DNA of 64,000 bases from assembly GCF_040438925.1 (NCBI RefSeq), contig NZ_CP159258.1, forward strand, positions 4,906,501 to 4,970,500, written 5' to 3'. The position numbers and the translations under genes were made by a program. Origin of the DNA: Pseudomonas sp. MYb327 (GTDB taxonomy: Bacteria > Pseudomonadota > Gammaproteobacteria > Pseudomonadales > Pseudomonadaceae). A model generated the notes under the pieces. It was given only the letters and a program-made list of their open reading frames with translations, searched no databases and was not told where the DNA came from. This document shows, piece after piece, positions 15,315-23,716 of the stretch (position 1 is its first letter; each line of letters begins with the position of its first letter).

Positions 15315-15977
15315 ATGTCCCTGCTGCCCTGGCGCGACATCGACACCGTTCTGCTGGACATGGACGGTACGCTGCTGGACCTGCACTTCGACAACCATTT
15401 CTGGCTGGAGCACCTGCCCCAACGCTATGCCGACTTGCACGGGGTAAGCCGGGCCATGGCCGAGCTGGAGTTGCAGCCATTGTTCGAACGCAATGCCGGC
15501 CAGCTACAGTGGTACTGCCTGGATTTCTGGAGTGCCGAACTGAAGCTGCCGGTGCGCGAACTGAAACTGGAAACCGCGCACCTCATCGCCCTACGCCCGG
15601 ATGCCGATACGTTTCTGGCGGCGATCAAGCGGGCCGGCAAACGCGTGGTGTTGATCACCAACGCGCACCGCGATTCCTTGTCCTTGAAGCTGGAAAAAAT
15701 CGAGCTGGCGCCGTATTTCGAGCGCTTGATCAGCTCCCACGACTACGGATTCCCCAAGGAAAATCCGCAGTTCTGGGAGGCGTTGCAGGCGGATATCGAC
15801 TTCGACCCGGCGCGCAGCCTGTTTATCGACGACACGCTGCCGATCCTGCGCAGTGCCCGCGATTTTGGCGTGGCGCATTTGTTGGCCGTGCGCGAACCGG
15901 ACAGCCGCAAAGGACCGAAGGACACGGCGGAGTTTGCGGCGGTGGGGGATTACCGGGAGCTCATTACCGGGCTTTAA
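15315..15977 (+). CDS. yrfG: GMP/IMP nucleotidase (HAD superfamily)
   Basis: Dephosphorylates purine mononucleotides. It has 220 residues, with the HAD nucleophile motif LLDMDGTLLD (Asp15, Asp17), motif II LITNAHRDS and motif IV DDTLPILRSA. The start at 15315 is preceded by GGAGAAG; an upstream open extension overlaps the divergent nudE gene and is not real. The intergenic GGGTTACTATACCCGG (around 15243-15258) is a palindrome with a -10-like TACTAT that may serve as promoter and operator. Confidence 0.88.
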   Translation: MSLLPWRDIDTVLLDMDGTLLDLHFDNHFWLEHLPQRYADLHGVSRAMAELELQPLFERNAGQLQWYCLDFWSAELKLPVRELKLETAHLIALRPDADTFLAAIKRAGKRVVLITNAHRDSLSLKLEKIELAPYFERLISSHDYGFPKENPQFWEALQADIDFDPARSLFIDDTLPILRSARDFGVAHLLAVREPDSRKGPKDTAEFAAVGDYRELITGL

Positions 15978-15990
15978 TCCGACACGTCAT

Positions 15991-16122
15991 TGTGGCGAGG
16001 GAGCTTACTCCCGCTCGGCTGCGCAGCAGTCGCCATTCAGCCGACGCGATCTATCTGAGAGAAGGCATTGGCCGGATTGGAAGTGCTCCGCACTCCAGCG
16101 GGAGCAAGTTCCCTCGCCACAG
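15991..16122. repeat. REP-type inverted pair (GGCGAGGGAGC type)
   Basis: TGTGGCGAGGGAGCTTACTCCC at the left and GGGAGCAAGTTCCCTCGCCACA at the right form a doublet of the longer Pseudomonas REP variant, between yrfG and the LysM gene. Confidence 0.8.
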
Positions 16123-16130
16123 GTTTTGCA

Positions 16131-16571
16131 TTATTCAGGAATCCGCAACGACTGCCCCGGATAGATCTTGTTCACATCCTTGAGCATCGGCTTGTTAGCG
16201 TCGAAGATTTTTTGATACTTGTTGGCATCGCCATACACACGCAGGGAAATGGCGCTCAGGGTGTCGCCCTTCTCAACCACAACAAATTTCGCGGCCACGA
16301 CTACTGGCCCGGTCACGGTGATCTGATCATCCACACTGCCGACACCGGCAATATTGCCCACGGCCAGCAGGATCTTTTCTTTCTCTTCCTGACTTGCCAC
16401 TTCACCAGTCACGGTGACTTTGTCGCCATCGACTGTCGCCTGCACATTCGGATTACCCAGGCCGACTTTGTTGATGTGTTCCTTCAACTGCTCACTGGCA
16501 TTGGCATTGCCCGGCGTCAGTAAATCCAGCAGTTTTTCGCCTGCTTCTTTCACAAAGCTCAAAAGACTCAT
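16131..16571 (-). CDS. lysM: BON and LysM domain protein (Kbp/YgaU-like)
   Basis: A 146-residue protein with a BON domain (~20-90, VQATVDGDKVTVTGEV) and a C-terminal LysM domain (~95-143, VVVEKGDTLSAIS ... YPGQSLRIP). The E. coli homologue Kbp (YgaU) is a soluble K+-sensing protein of nearly the same length. There is no signal peptide, in line with Kbp. The start at 16571 is chosen because it matches this family length and has GGAGAG upstream; the open frame upstream overlaps the divergent LysR gene. The precise role in Pseudomonas is inferred from the family. Confidence 0.88.
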   Translation of the reverse strand: MSLLSFVKEAGEKLLDLLTPGNANASEQLKEHINKVGLGNPNVQATVDGDKVTVTGEVASQEEKEKILLAVGNIAGVGSVDDQITVTGPVVVAAKFVVVEKGDTLSAISLRVYGDANKYQKIFDANKPMLKDVNKIYPGQSLRIPE

Positions 16572-16706
16572 GGTGCACTCTCCTTGGGTTTTGGGTTCCA
16601 GAGACAAAAGCCTAGACCACCCCCGACACTTGCGAATCCAACCCGACCAATGACGCCGCTTCCCGCCAGGGATAGAATCCGCCCCTTCCCGAACCCTGGA
16701 GCGAAG

Positions 16707-17594
16707 ATGGACATCAAGCAGCTGAAATTCCTCATCGCTCTCGACGAAACCCGGCATTTCGGCCAGGCCGCCGCGCGTTGCCACATCACTCAACCAACGT
16801 TGTCCATGCGCTTGCGCAGCCTTGAAGAAGAACTCGACCTGCCGCTGGTCAATCGCGGTCAGCGCTTCGAAGGTTTTACTGCGCCGGGTGAACGGGTGCT
16901 TGCATGGGCCCGTACGGTCCTGGCAGCCTACGACGGCTTGTACGCCGAAGCAGCCGCTTGTCGTGGCAACCTGGTCGGTACGTTGCGCCTGGGTGTGGTG
17001 CCGTTGTCGAGTTTCGATCCACTGCCGCTGATGCAACGCCTGCACGCCGAACACCCGAGCCTGCGCTTCGAACTGTCGGCGCTGAGTTCCGAGCAGATTC
17101 TCGAACAGTTGGCGAACAATCGGCTGGATATCGGAATCTCTTACCTGGAGCGCCTGGACAGCGAACGTTTCGAGTCGCTGACTTTCAGCGAAACACGTAT
17201 GGGCCTGCTCTACGACCTGCGCTTCTTTACCTTCGGCGAGGCGCCGCTGAGTTGGGAATCGTTGATGGAGCTGCCATTAGGCATGCTCACCAGCGGCATG
17301 CACTTTCGCCAGTCAATCGACCACAACTTCCATATCCGCGGCCTGAGCCCGCAACCGCTGTTGCAGACCGATGCCGTGCATCAACTGTTACAAGCTGTGC
17401 ACGGTGGCCTGTGCTGCGCCGTGATGCCGCTGGACGGTGGCCTGGAAAATCTCACCGATCACCTGCGCCTGCACCCCATCGAAAATGCCCAGACACTCGC
17501 CCGGCTGGGACTGATCATGCGTCGCAGCGCCCCTCGCTCGGCGTTGGCGGAGGCCTGTTTTTCAATTTTTCAACAATCACTACCGAGCGCTTGA
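16707..17594 (+). CDS. LysR-family transcriptional regulator
   Basis: A 295-residue regulator with an N-terminal winged helix-turn-helix (GQAAARCHITQPTLSMRLRS, residues ~18-37) and a LysR-type effector domain. TGGAGCGA lies just before the start at 16707. The gene is divergent from the LysM/BON gene and immediately upstream of fdhD on the same strand. Two dyads between it and fdhD (17603-17616, 17637-17647) are candidate binding sites, so it may control the fdhD-oxidoreductase pair. Effector unknown. Confidence 0.88.
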   Translation: MDIKQLKFLIALDETRHFGQAAARCHITQPTLSMRLRSLEEELDLPLVNRGQRFEGFTAPGERVLAWARTVLAAYDGLYAEAAACRGNLVGTLRLGVVPLSSFDPLPLMQRLHAEHPSLRFELSALSSEQILEQLANNRLDIGISYLERLDSERFESLTFSETRMGLLYDLRFFTFGEAPLSWESLMELPLGMLTSGMHFRQSIDHNFHIRGLSPQPLLQTDAVHQLLQAVHGGLCCAVMPLDGGLENLTDHLRLHPIENAQTLARLGLIMRRSAPRSALAEACFSIFQQSLPSA

Positions 17595-17602
17595 TCGACG
17601 CC

Positions 17603-17647
17603 ATCTATCGGTAGATCAGTATTAGCGATTAGACGTGACAAGTTGTC
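17603..17647. promoter_or_regulatory. Two dyads in the fdhD promoter region
   Basis: ATCTA-TCGG-TAGAT (17603-17616) has the shape of a LysR-type box (ATC-N8-GAT), and GACAA-G-TTGTC (17637-17647) lies about 20 bases further on. Both lie in the 92-base gap between the LysR gene and fdhD. Confidence 0.35.
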
Positions 17648-17686
17648 GCGCCTAGTCTTAAAGCTGACCAAACCGACGGTGATGCC

Positions 17687-18526
17687 ATGAACGCCAAGCG
17701 CCCTGACTGCTCGGCGCCCGCCCCAAAAACGCCCGAGCCTGCTGCCAGCCAGACCTACAGTTACAGCAACCTTGAATACTCTGAATCGGACAGCACTGCG
17801 CTGGCTGAAGAAGTCGCGTTGGCGATCGCCTATAACGGCATCAGCCAGGCAGTCATGCTGGTGACGCCGACCGATCTTGAAGACTTCATCGTCGGCTTCA
17901 GCCTGGGCAGCGGCATCATCCAGGACGCCACGGACATTTATGACCTGCAACTCAGTGGCTCAGGGTCGGCGCAGTACGCGCAAGTGACCATCGCCAACCG
18001 CGCCTTCTGGAACCTCAAGCAGCAGCGTCGGCAACTGGCCGGCACCAGCGGTTGCGGGCTCTGTGGCGTGGAAGCGGTCGAGCAGGCGTTGCCTGACCTC
18101 AAAGTGTTGCCCGGCGCGCCACTGCCACCCGCCGAATGGCTCGACGGCCTGCGCCAGCGCATCAATGAGTTCCAGCCGCTCGGCCAGTATTGCGGCGCCG
18201 TCCATGCGGCAGTGTTCATGAACGACAAAGGTGAATTGCTGCTCGGTCGTGAAGACATCGGCCGGCACAACGCCCTCGACAAACTGATAGGTGGGCTGAT
18301 TCGCCGCAATATCCCGCTCACTGGCGGGCTGGCGATTGTCACCAGCCGGTGCAGCCTCGAATTGATCCAGAAAGTGCTGCGCGCCGGCATCCAGACGCTG
18401 GTCAGTCTGTCGTCGCCCACGGGCCTCGCCGTGCAATGGGCCCGTCGCCACAACCTCAATCTCATCCATTTGCCACAAAAGAATGCGCCGCGGGTGTACA
18501 GCCCGGCTTTGGAGAATCAAGCGTGA
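17687..18526 (+). CDS. fdhD: Formate dehydrogenase accessory sulfurtransferase FdhD
   Basis: Transfers sulfur from a cysteine desulfurase to the molybdenum cofactor of formate dehydrogenases. It has 279 residues, with the essential cysteine loop CGLCG (Cys123, Cys126) and the conserved GREDIGRHNALDKLIG motif. It overlaps the following molybdopterin oxidoreductase by 4 bases (GTGA), indicating that it matures that enzyme. A LysR regulator gene precedes it on the same strand. Confidence 0.95.
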   Translation: MNAKRPDCSAPAPKTPEPAASQTYSYSNLEYSESDSTALAEEVALAIAYNGISQAVMLVTPTDLEDFIVGFSLGSGIIQDATDIYDLQLSGSGSAQYAQVTIANRAFWNLKQQRRQLAGTSGCGLCGVEAVEQALPDLKVLPGAPLPPAEWLDGLRQRINEFQPLGQYCGAVHAAVFMNDKGELLLGREDIGRHNALDKLIGGLIRRNIPLTGGLAIVTSRCSLELIQKVLRAGIQTLVSLSSPTGLAVQWARRHNLNLIHLPQKNAPRVYSPALENQA

Positions 18527-20871
18527 GTCAACACCGTCAAGCCGATCAGACCCCCGTTCCTCGCTACAAACCCTACAAAGGCCCGGCCGGTGGCTGGGGC
18601 GCACTGATCAGCGTCGCCCAGGCCTGGTTGACCAGCGACAACGCCCTGAAAAACCTGCGCATGATGCTCAAGACCAACAAGAACGGCGGCTTCGACTGCC
18701 CGGGTTGTGCTTGGGGCGATTCCAATGAAGCCGGCATGGTGGCGTTCTGCGAAAACGGCGCCAAAGCAGTTAACTGGGAAGCGACCAAACGGCGTGTCGA
18801 CGGCAAATTCTTCGCCAAACACAGCGTTACCTCGTTGTTGGAACAGAGCGACTACTGGCTTGAATACCAGGGCCGCTTGACTGAGCCCCTGCGCTACGAC
18901 GCCGCCACCGATCGCTATAAACCAATCGGCTGGGATGACGCGTTCGCACTGATCGCCAAGCACCTGCAAGGCTTGTCGAGCCCGGATCAGGCCGAGTTCT
19001 ACACCTCGGGACGTGCCAGCAACGAAGCGGCTTTTCTCTATCAGTTGTTCGTGCGCGCCTATGGCACCAACAACTTCCCCGACTGCTCGAACATGTGTCA
19101 CGAAGCCAGCGGCGTTGCGTTGTCGCAAAGCGTTGGTGTCGGCAAAGGCACCGTGACCTTCGATGATTTCGAACACGCCGATGCGATTTTCGTCTGGGGT
19201 CAGAACCCCGGCACCAACCACCCGCGTATGCTCGAACCGTTGCGCGAAGCGGTGAAGCGCGGCGCGCAAGTGGTCTGCATCAACCCGCTGAAAGAGCGCG
19301 GACTGGAACGCTTCCAGCATCCGCAACACCCGATCGAAATGCTCACCAACGGCTTTAAAGCGACCAACACCGCTTACTTCCGTCCAGCCTTGGGCGGTGA
19401 CATGGCGATCATGCGGGGCATGGCCAAGTTCCTGTTGCAATGGGAGCGCGACGCGCAGAAAGCGGGTGAGCCTGCCGTGTTCGATCACGATTTTCTCAAC
19501 GAACACAGCGCCAATGTGCTGGAGTACCTCGGCATCGTTGACGACACTCCGTGGGAACAGATCGTCGAGCAATCCGGTTTGACCCTTGTGGAAATCGAAC
19601 AAGCGGCGCGCATGTACGCCAAGGGCAAGAACGTCATCATGTGTTGGGCCATGGGCATTACCCAGCACCGCCATTCGGTGGCGACCATCCAGGAAATCGC
19701 CAACCTCATGTTGCTGCGCGGCAACATCGGCAGGCCAGGCGCGGGCCTGTGCCCGGTGCGTGGTCACAGCAACGTGCAGGGCGACCGGACCATGGGCATC
19801 AACGAGCGCCCGCCGGTGGCGTTCCTTGATGCACTGGAGCGACGCTTCCAGTTCAAGGTACCCCGCGACAACGGGCACAACGTGGTCGAGGCGATTCACG
19901 CCATGGCCGAAGGTCGGGCGAAAGTGTTTATCGCCCTGGGCGGCAACTTCGCCCAAGCCACTCCCGACAGTACACGCACCTTCCAGGCCTTGAGCAATTG
20001 CGACCTGACCGTGCAGATCAGCACCAAGCTCAACCGCAGCCATCTGGCCCACGGTAAAGATGCGCTGATCCTGCCATGCCTGGGCCGCACCGATATCGAC
20101 CGGCAAACCGAGGGCCCTCAAGCAGTGACCGTCGAAGACTCGTTCAGCATGGTCCACGCCTCCAACGGCCAATTGGAGCCGCTGTCGAACCAGATGCGCT
20201 CTGAGCCGGCGATCCTGGCCGGGATCGCGGCAGCCACGCTGGGTAGCCACCCGGTGGACTGGAATTGGCTGGTGGCCGACTACAGGCGCATCCGCGACCT
20301 GATCGCCGACACCATCCCGAACTTCAAGGACTTCAACGAGAAGATCAAGAATCCGGGCGGTTTCTACCTCGGCAACAGCGCCGGTGCGCGCAAGTGGAAC
20401 ACCGCATCGGGCCGGGCCAATTTCAAACCCAATATGCTGCCCAAAGATCTGGTACACGAACGCACCCGCGCCACCGGCAGGCTGCCGGACCTGATCATGC
20501 AGTCGATGCGCTCCCACGATCAGTACAACACCACGATCTATGGCCTCAACGATCGTTATCGCGGAGTGAAGGGGCAACGAGATGTGCTGTTCGTCAACGA
20601 AGCCGACATCATTCGTCTGGGCTTCACGCCGGGACAAAAGGCTGACATCGTGTCGATCTGGGATGATGGCGTGGAGCGTCGGGTGAAAGGGTTCACCCTC
20701 TTGGCGTTCGATATCCCGGCGGGCCAAGCGGCCGCGTACTACCCGGAAGTGAACCCGTTGGTGCCGCTGGAAAGCACCGGGGATGGCAGCCATACGCCAA
20801 CATCGAAGTTCGTGGCGATCCGGTTGGAAGCGGCGAGTGAGACTGGGTTGATCTTGGCCCGGTCGGCCTAA
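18523..20871 (+). CDS. FdhF/YdeP-family molybdopterin oxidoreductase
   Basis: A cytoplasmic molybdopterin-dependent oxidoreductase of 782 residues, the size of the YdeP family. The GTG start at 18523 is chosen because GGAG lies upstream and it overlaps the fdhD stop; longer upstream frames lie in fdhD. The N-terminal cysteines Cys59, Cys62 and Cys76 could bind an Fe-S cluster but are spaced differently from classical FdhF. The molybdopterin-binding region holds GRASNEAAFLYQLFVRAYGT, NCSNMCHEASG-like residues and GNIGRPGAGLCPVRGHSNVQG. In E. coli YdeP affects acid resistance; its true substrate is unknown. Coupling to fdhD suggests formate or a related substrate, but that is inference. Confidence 0.88.
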   Translation: MSQHRQADQTPVPRYKPYKGPAGGWGALISVAQAWLTSDNALKNLRMMLKTNKNGGFDCPGCAWGDSNEAGMVAFCENGAKAVNWEATKRRVDGKFFAKHSVTSLLEQSDYWLEYQGRLTEPLRYDAATDRYKPIGWDDAFALIAKHLQGLSSPDQAEFYTSGRASNEAAFLYQLFVRAYGTNNFPDCSNMCHEASGVALSQSVGVGKGTVTFDDFEHADAIFVWGQNPGTNHPRMLEPLREAVKRGAQVVCINPLKERGLERFQHPQHPIEMLTNGFKATNTAYFRPALGGDMAIMRGMAKFLLQWERDAQKAGEPAVFDHDFLNEHSANVLEYLGIVDDTPWEQIVEQSGLTLVEIEQAARMYAKGKNVIMCWAMGITQHRHSVATIQEIANLMLLRGNIGRPGAGLCPVRGHSNVQGDRTMGINERPPVAFLDALERRFQFKVPRDNGHNVVEAIHAMAEGRAKVFIALGGNFAQATPDSTRTFQALSNCDLTVQISTKLNRSHLAHGKDALILPCLGRTDIDRQTEGPQAVTVEDSFSMVHASNGQLEPLSNQMRSEPAILAGIAAATLGSHPVDWNWLVADYRRIRDLIADTIPNFKDFNEKIKNPGGFYLGNSAGARKWNTASGRANFKPNMLPKDLVHERTRATGRLPDLIMQSMRSHDQYNTTIYGLNDRYRGVKGQRDVLFVNEADIIRLGFTPGQKADIVSIWDDGVERRVKGFTLLAFDIPAGQAAAYYPEVNPLVPLESTGDGSHTPTSKFVAIRLEAASETGLILARSA

Positions 20872-20892
20872 CGCGTCGTTGGTTCTGGCCCT

Positions 20893-20981
20893 ATCGCGAG
20901 CAAGCTTGCTCCTACAGGTTTTGCTGTTGACCACATAATTTGTGTTCGACAGAATCCCTGTAGGAGCAAGCTTGCTCGCAA
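20893..20981. repeat. REP inverted pair (GCGAGCAAGCTTGCTC type)
   Basis: ATCGCGAGCAAGCTTGCTCC at the left and GGAGCAAGCTTGCTCGCAAT at the right, each with CCTACAGG/CCTGTAGG ends, downstream of the oxidoreductase gene. Confidence 0.85.
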
Positions 20982-21040
20982 TGGCATCGGAAGATTCAAC
21001 ACACCGACCAGCATTGATCACAACTTTCCAAACACCCACA

Positions 21041-21072
21041 AAAAAGGCCGTTTTCTAATGAAAACAGCCTTT
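21041..21072. terminator. Terminator-like hairpin
   Basis: AAAGGC-C-GTTTTC / GAAAAC-A-GCCTTT arms around TAAT. The T-run is stronger on the - strand (TTTTTT) than on +. It may end the fdhD-oxidoreductase transcript. The 155 bases from here to the next start codon hold no other feature I can support. Confidence 0.55.
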
Positions 21073-21227
21073 GTGAAGTAGTAAAAGACCGGCGAAAAAC
21101 CGTTAAGTTCCGCCCAAAAAACAGCAACTTATAGAAATGTGCTGAAGTCGTGTTACTCGTCGGATTTCGATTGTCACGCCCATGACACAGCCTCAGGATC
21201 GCGCCGTCATCCCCTTGAGGTTCCTTT

Positions 21228-21710
21228 ATGAAGTTCTCCTCGATTCTCTTGTTGTCCCTTGGCCTGGTCAGTGGCATCGCTTCTGCCGGCGGCACCACCG
21301 AAGCAGGTGTGGGCGGCGCATTGGGCGGGGTTTTGGGCTCGGTCGTCGGCCAGTCGCTTGGCGGCAATACAGGTTCCACCATTGGCGCAGCCCTGGGCGG
21401 CGCGGGTGGTAGCGCAGTTGGCGCAGACAAACGCAGCCGTGGCGAAGCCGCCATTGGCGGTGCGTTGGGCGCAGCAGGCGGTAACGTGGTCGGCCGCAGC
21501 GTGGGCGGCACCACCGGCAGCCTGATCGGCTCCGCAGCAGGCGGCGGCGCCGGTGGCGCGCTGGGTAACTACATGGGCAACAAGGCCGATGACGACGATG
21601 ATGATGATCGTCGTGGCGGTCGTCGTTACTATGATGATCACCATCGTCACGATCGCGGTAACCACTACGGCCATCGCAAACATCACAAGTACTACCGTCA
21701 CCGTCGTTGA
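21228..21710 (+). CDS. Glycine-zipper envelope protein with Asp/His-rich tail
   Basis: A 160-residue exported protein. A signal peptide (~1-20, GIASA-GG) is followed by GxxxG glycine-zipper repeats (~23-118) like those that pack helices in membranes. The tail has a run of seven Asp (~121-127) and then a His/Arg/Tyr-rich stretch (about 12 His in 35 residues). Similar YMGG/glycine-zipper proteins are common in Pseudomonas but functionally unassigned. The tail could bind metal ions or nucleic acid/polyanions (inference). A stand-alone gene with TTGAGG before the start and a strong terminator after the stop. Confidence 0.85.
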   Translation: MKFSSILLLSLGLVSGIASAGGTTEAGVGGALGGVLGSVVGQSLGGNTGSTIGAALGGAGGSAVGADKRSRGEAAIGGALGAAGGNVVGRSVGGTTGSLIGSAAGGGAGGALGNYMGNKADDDDDDDRRGGRRYYDDHHRHDRGNHYGHRKHHKYYRHRR

Positions 21711-21736
21711 GACCGGAATGGTTTCGCTGACAGGTG

Positions 21737-21771
21737 AAAAAAATCGCAGCCCCAGGGCTGCGATTTTTTTT
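21737..21771. terminator. Bidirectional terminator
   Basis: AAATCGCAGCCC-CA-GGGCTGCGATTT with a T-run on both strands. It separates the glycine-zipper gene from the convergent thioesterase gene. Confidence 0.9.
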
Positions 21772-21778
21772 GCCTGCC

Positions 21779-22198
<420 letters not shown>

Positions 22199-22273
22199 CA
22201 GTATGGGTTCCTGGAGTTAGGTTGCCAGTCTATGTCGAAAACCGTGTCGCATTCTTCGCTGGCAATAGATCAC

Positions 22274-23500
22274 TCAACGATCAGCAAACCCTTTACCCGC
22301 CGCAGCCAGCTCACCGATCAACCGCGCCGGCTGCCAGTGATCACCCTGACGGGTCTCCAGCGCCAATAAGCGTTGATGAATATCCGCCAACCCTTGCTGA
22401 TCCGCCCAGGCCATCGGCCCGCCCTTCTCCGCCGGGAAGCCGTAACCGTTGAGGTACACCAGATCGATGTCATGGGCCGACCCGGCGACCCCTTCCTGCA
22501 GGATTTTCGCACCCTCGTTGACCAACGCCAGCAAGCTGCGCTCCCGAATCTCCTCTTGGCTTATCTCACGGCGCTGGAAGCCCAAACCTTCGCTCACTTC
22601 CAACACCAATGCATCAACCAGCGGGTCGTGCTCTGCCTGCCGACTGCCCGGCTCATAGTGGTAAAAACCGTTGCCACTCTTCTGCCCGAAACGGCCCAGT
22701 TCGCACAGGCGATTATCCACCTGCACTTCTGGCGCATCCTGCCCTACGCCAGACAACTGTCGGGCGCGCCATTGCAGGTCCACGCCGACTACGTCAAACA
22801 TGCGGAACGGTCCCATGGCGAAACCGAAGCCCTGCAGCGCCGCATCCACCTGATAAGGGTAAGCACCTTCCAGCAACATTTTGCGCGCCTCAAGCACATA
22901 GGTATTGAGCATACGGTTGCCGATAAAACCGTCGCAGTTGCCCGCCACCACACTGACCTTGCCCATGCGCTTGCCCAGGGCCAATGCGGCTTCAAGCACC
23001 GCTGGGGCAGTCTCTGCACCGCGGACGATTTCCAGCAGCTTCATGATGTGCGCCGGGCTGAAAAAGTGCAGGCCGAGGACCTGATGTGGACGGCGCGTGA
23101 CCGCAGCGATGGCGTCGATGTCCAGCGCAGAGGTATTGCTCGCTAAAATGGCTTCAGGTTTGAGCAGGCCATCCAGTTCGCAGAAGATTTTTTGCTTGAG
23201 TTCGAGGTTTTCGTAGACAGCTTCAATAACCAGGTCGACATCACGGATCGCCGCATAATCGGCGGCGGCCGTAACACGCGCGATGCGAGCATCAGCCTCG
23301 GCCTGATCGATACGCTCCTGTCGAACGCTATGGGCGTAAGCGTCGGCAACGGTGACCAGTGCCTGTTCAAGCATCTGCGGATTGTTATCGACCCATTGCA
23401 CCGACACTCCGGCGTTGGCCAGGCACATGACGATGCCACGGCCCATGGTGCCCGCGCCGATCACGGCTGCGCGCTGAATATTGAACGGTGTCTGGCTCAT
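22274..23500 (-). CDS. 3-hydroxyacyl-CoA dehydrogenase
   Basis: Oxidises a (3S)-hydroxyacyl-CoA with NAD+. The 408 residues correspond to the dehydrogenase half of FadB without the enoyl-CoA hydratase part: Rossmann motif VIGAGTMGRGI near residue 12, the SNTSALDIDAIA and HFFSPAHIMKLLEIV motifs, GNRMLN, then two C-terminal 3HCDH helical domains (FGQKSGNGFYHYE; GYGFPAEKGGPM). The start at 23500 is preferred over an upstream in-frame codon because the N-terminal MSQTPFNIQ runs straight into the Rossmann fold. Probably an operon with the downstream thioesterase. Confidence 0.92.
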   Translation of the reverse strand: MSQTPFNIQRAAVIGAGTMGRGIVMCLANAGVSVQWVDNNPQMLEQALVTVADAYAHSVRQERIDQAEADARIARVTAAADYAAIRDVDLVIEAVYENLELKQKIFCELDGLLKPEAILASNTSALDIDAIAAVTRRPHQVLGLHFFSPAHIMKLLEIVRGAETAPAVLEAALALGKRMGKVSVVAGNCDGFIGNRMLNTYVLEARKMLLEGAYPYQVDAALQGFGFAMGPFRMFDVVGVDLQWRARQLSGVGQDAPEVQVDNRLCELGRFGQKSGNGFYHYEPGSRQAEHDPLVDALVLEVSEGLGFQRREISQEEIRERSLLALVNEGAKILQEGVAGSAHDIDLVYLNGYGFPAEKGGPMAWADQQGLADIHQRLLALETRQGDHWQPARLIGELAAAGKGFADR

Positions 23501-23609
23501 GTTTTGTTCTCTTGTTGGCGATCCAAAGACAGCCCCCACCATAGTCAGCTACCGCGCATTTTTGAAATTTATTCCTGTGATGAGCGACATTCAGCGCATG
23601 GATGCGACT

Positions 23610-23702
23610 CTGTAGGAGCCGGCTTGCTGGCGATGGCGACGTCCCATTCAACATATGTGCTGGCTGTCGGACCGATATCGCCAGCAAGCCGCCTCCTGCA
23701 AG
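23610..23702. repeat. REP inverted pair
   Basis: CTGTAGGAGCCGGCTTGCTGGCGAT and a near reverse complement ending at 23702 (one arm with an extra mismatch), between the dehydrogenase and recQ genes. Confidence 0.85.
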
Positions 23703-23716
23703 GACACGGTTCAAAC

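Noticed and set aside
17570-17950. A 126-residue - strand frame over the fdhD start
   Set aside because: Antisense to fdhD and covers its promoter dyads; no domain.
18517-21039. An 840-residue open frame on the - strand
   Set aside because: It is antisense to fdhD end/oxidoreductase codons; long antisense frames are expected in high-GC genes. No ribosome binding site or recognisable domain.
21041-21227. A small RNA on the - strand ending at the hairpin 21041-21072
   Set aside because: The hairpin has a better T-run on the - strand, but I found no convincing promoter for it within 150 bases; kept only as a terminator-like hairpin.
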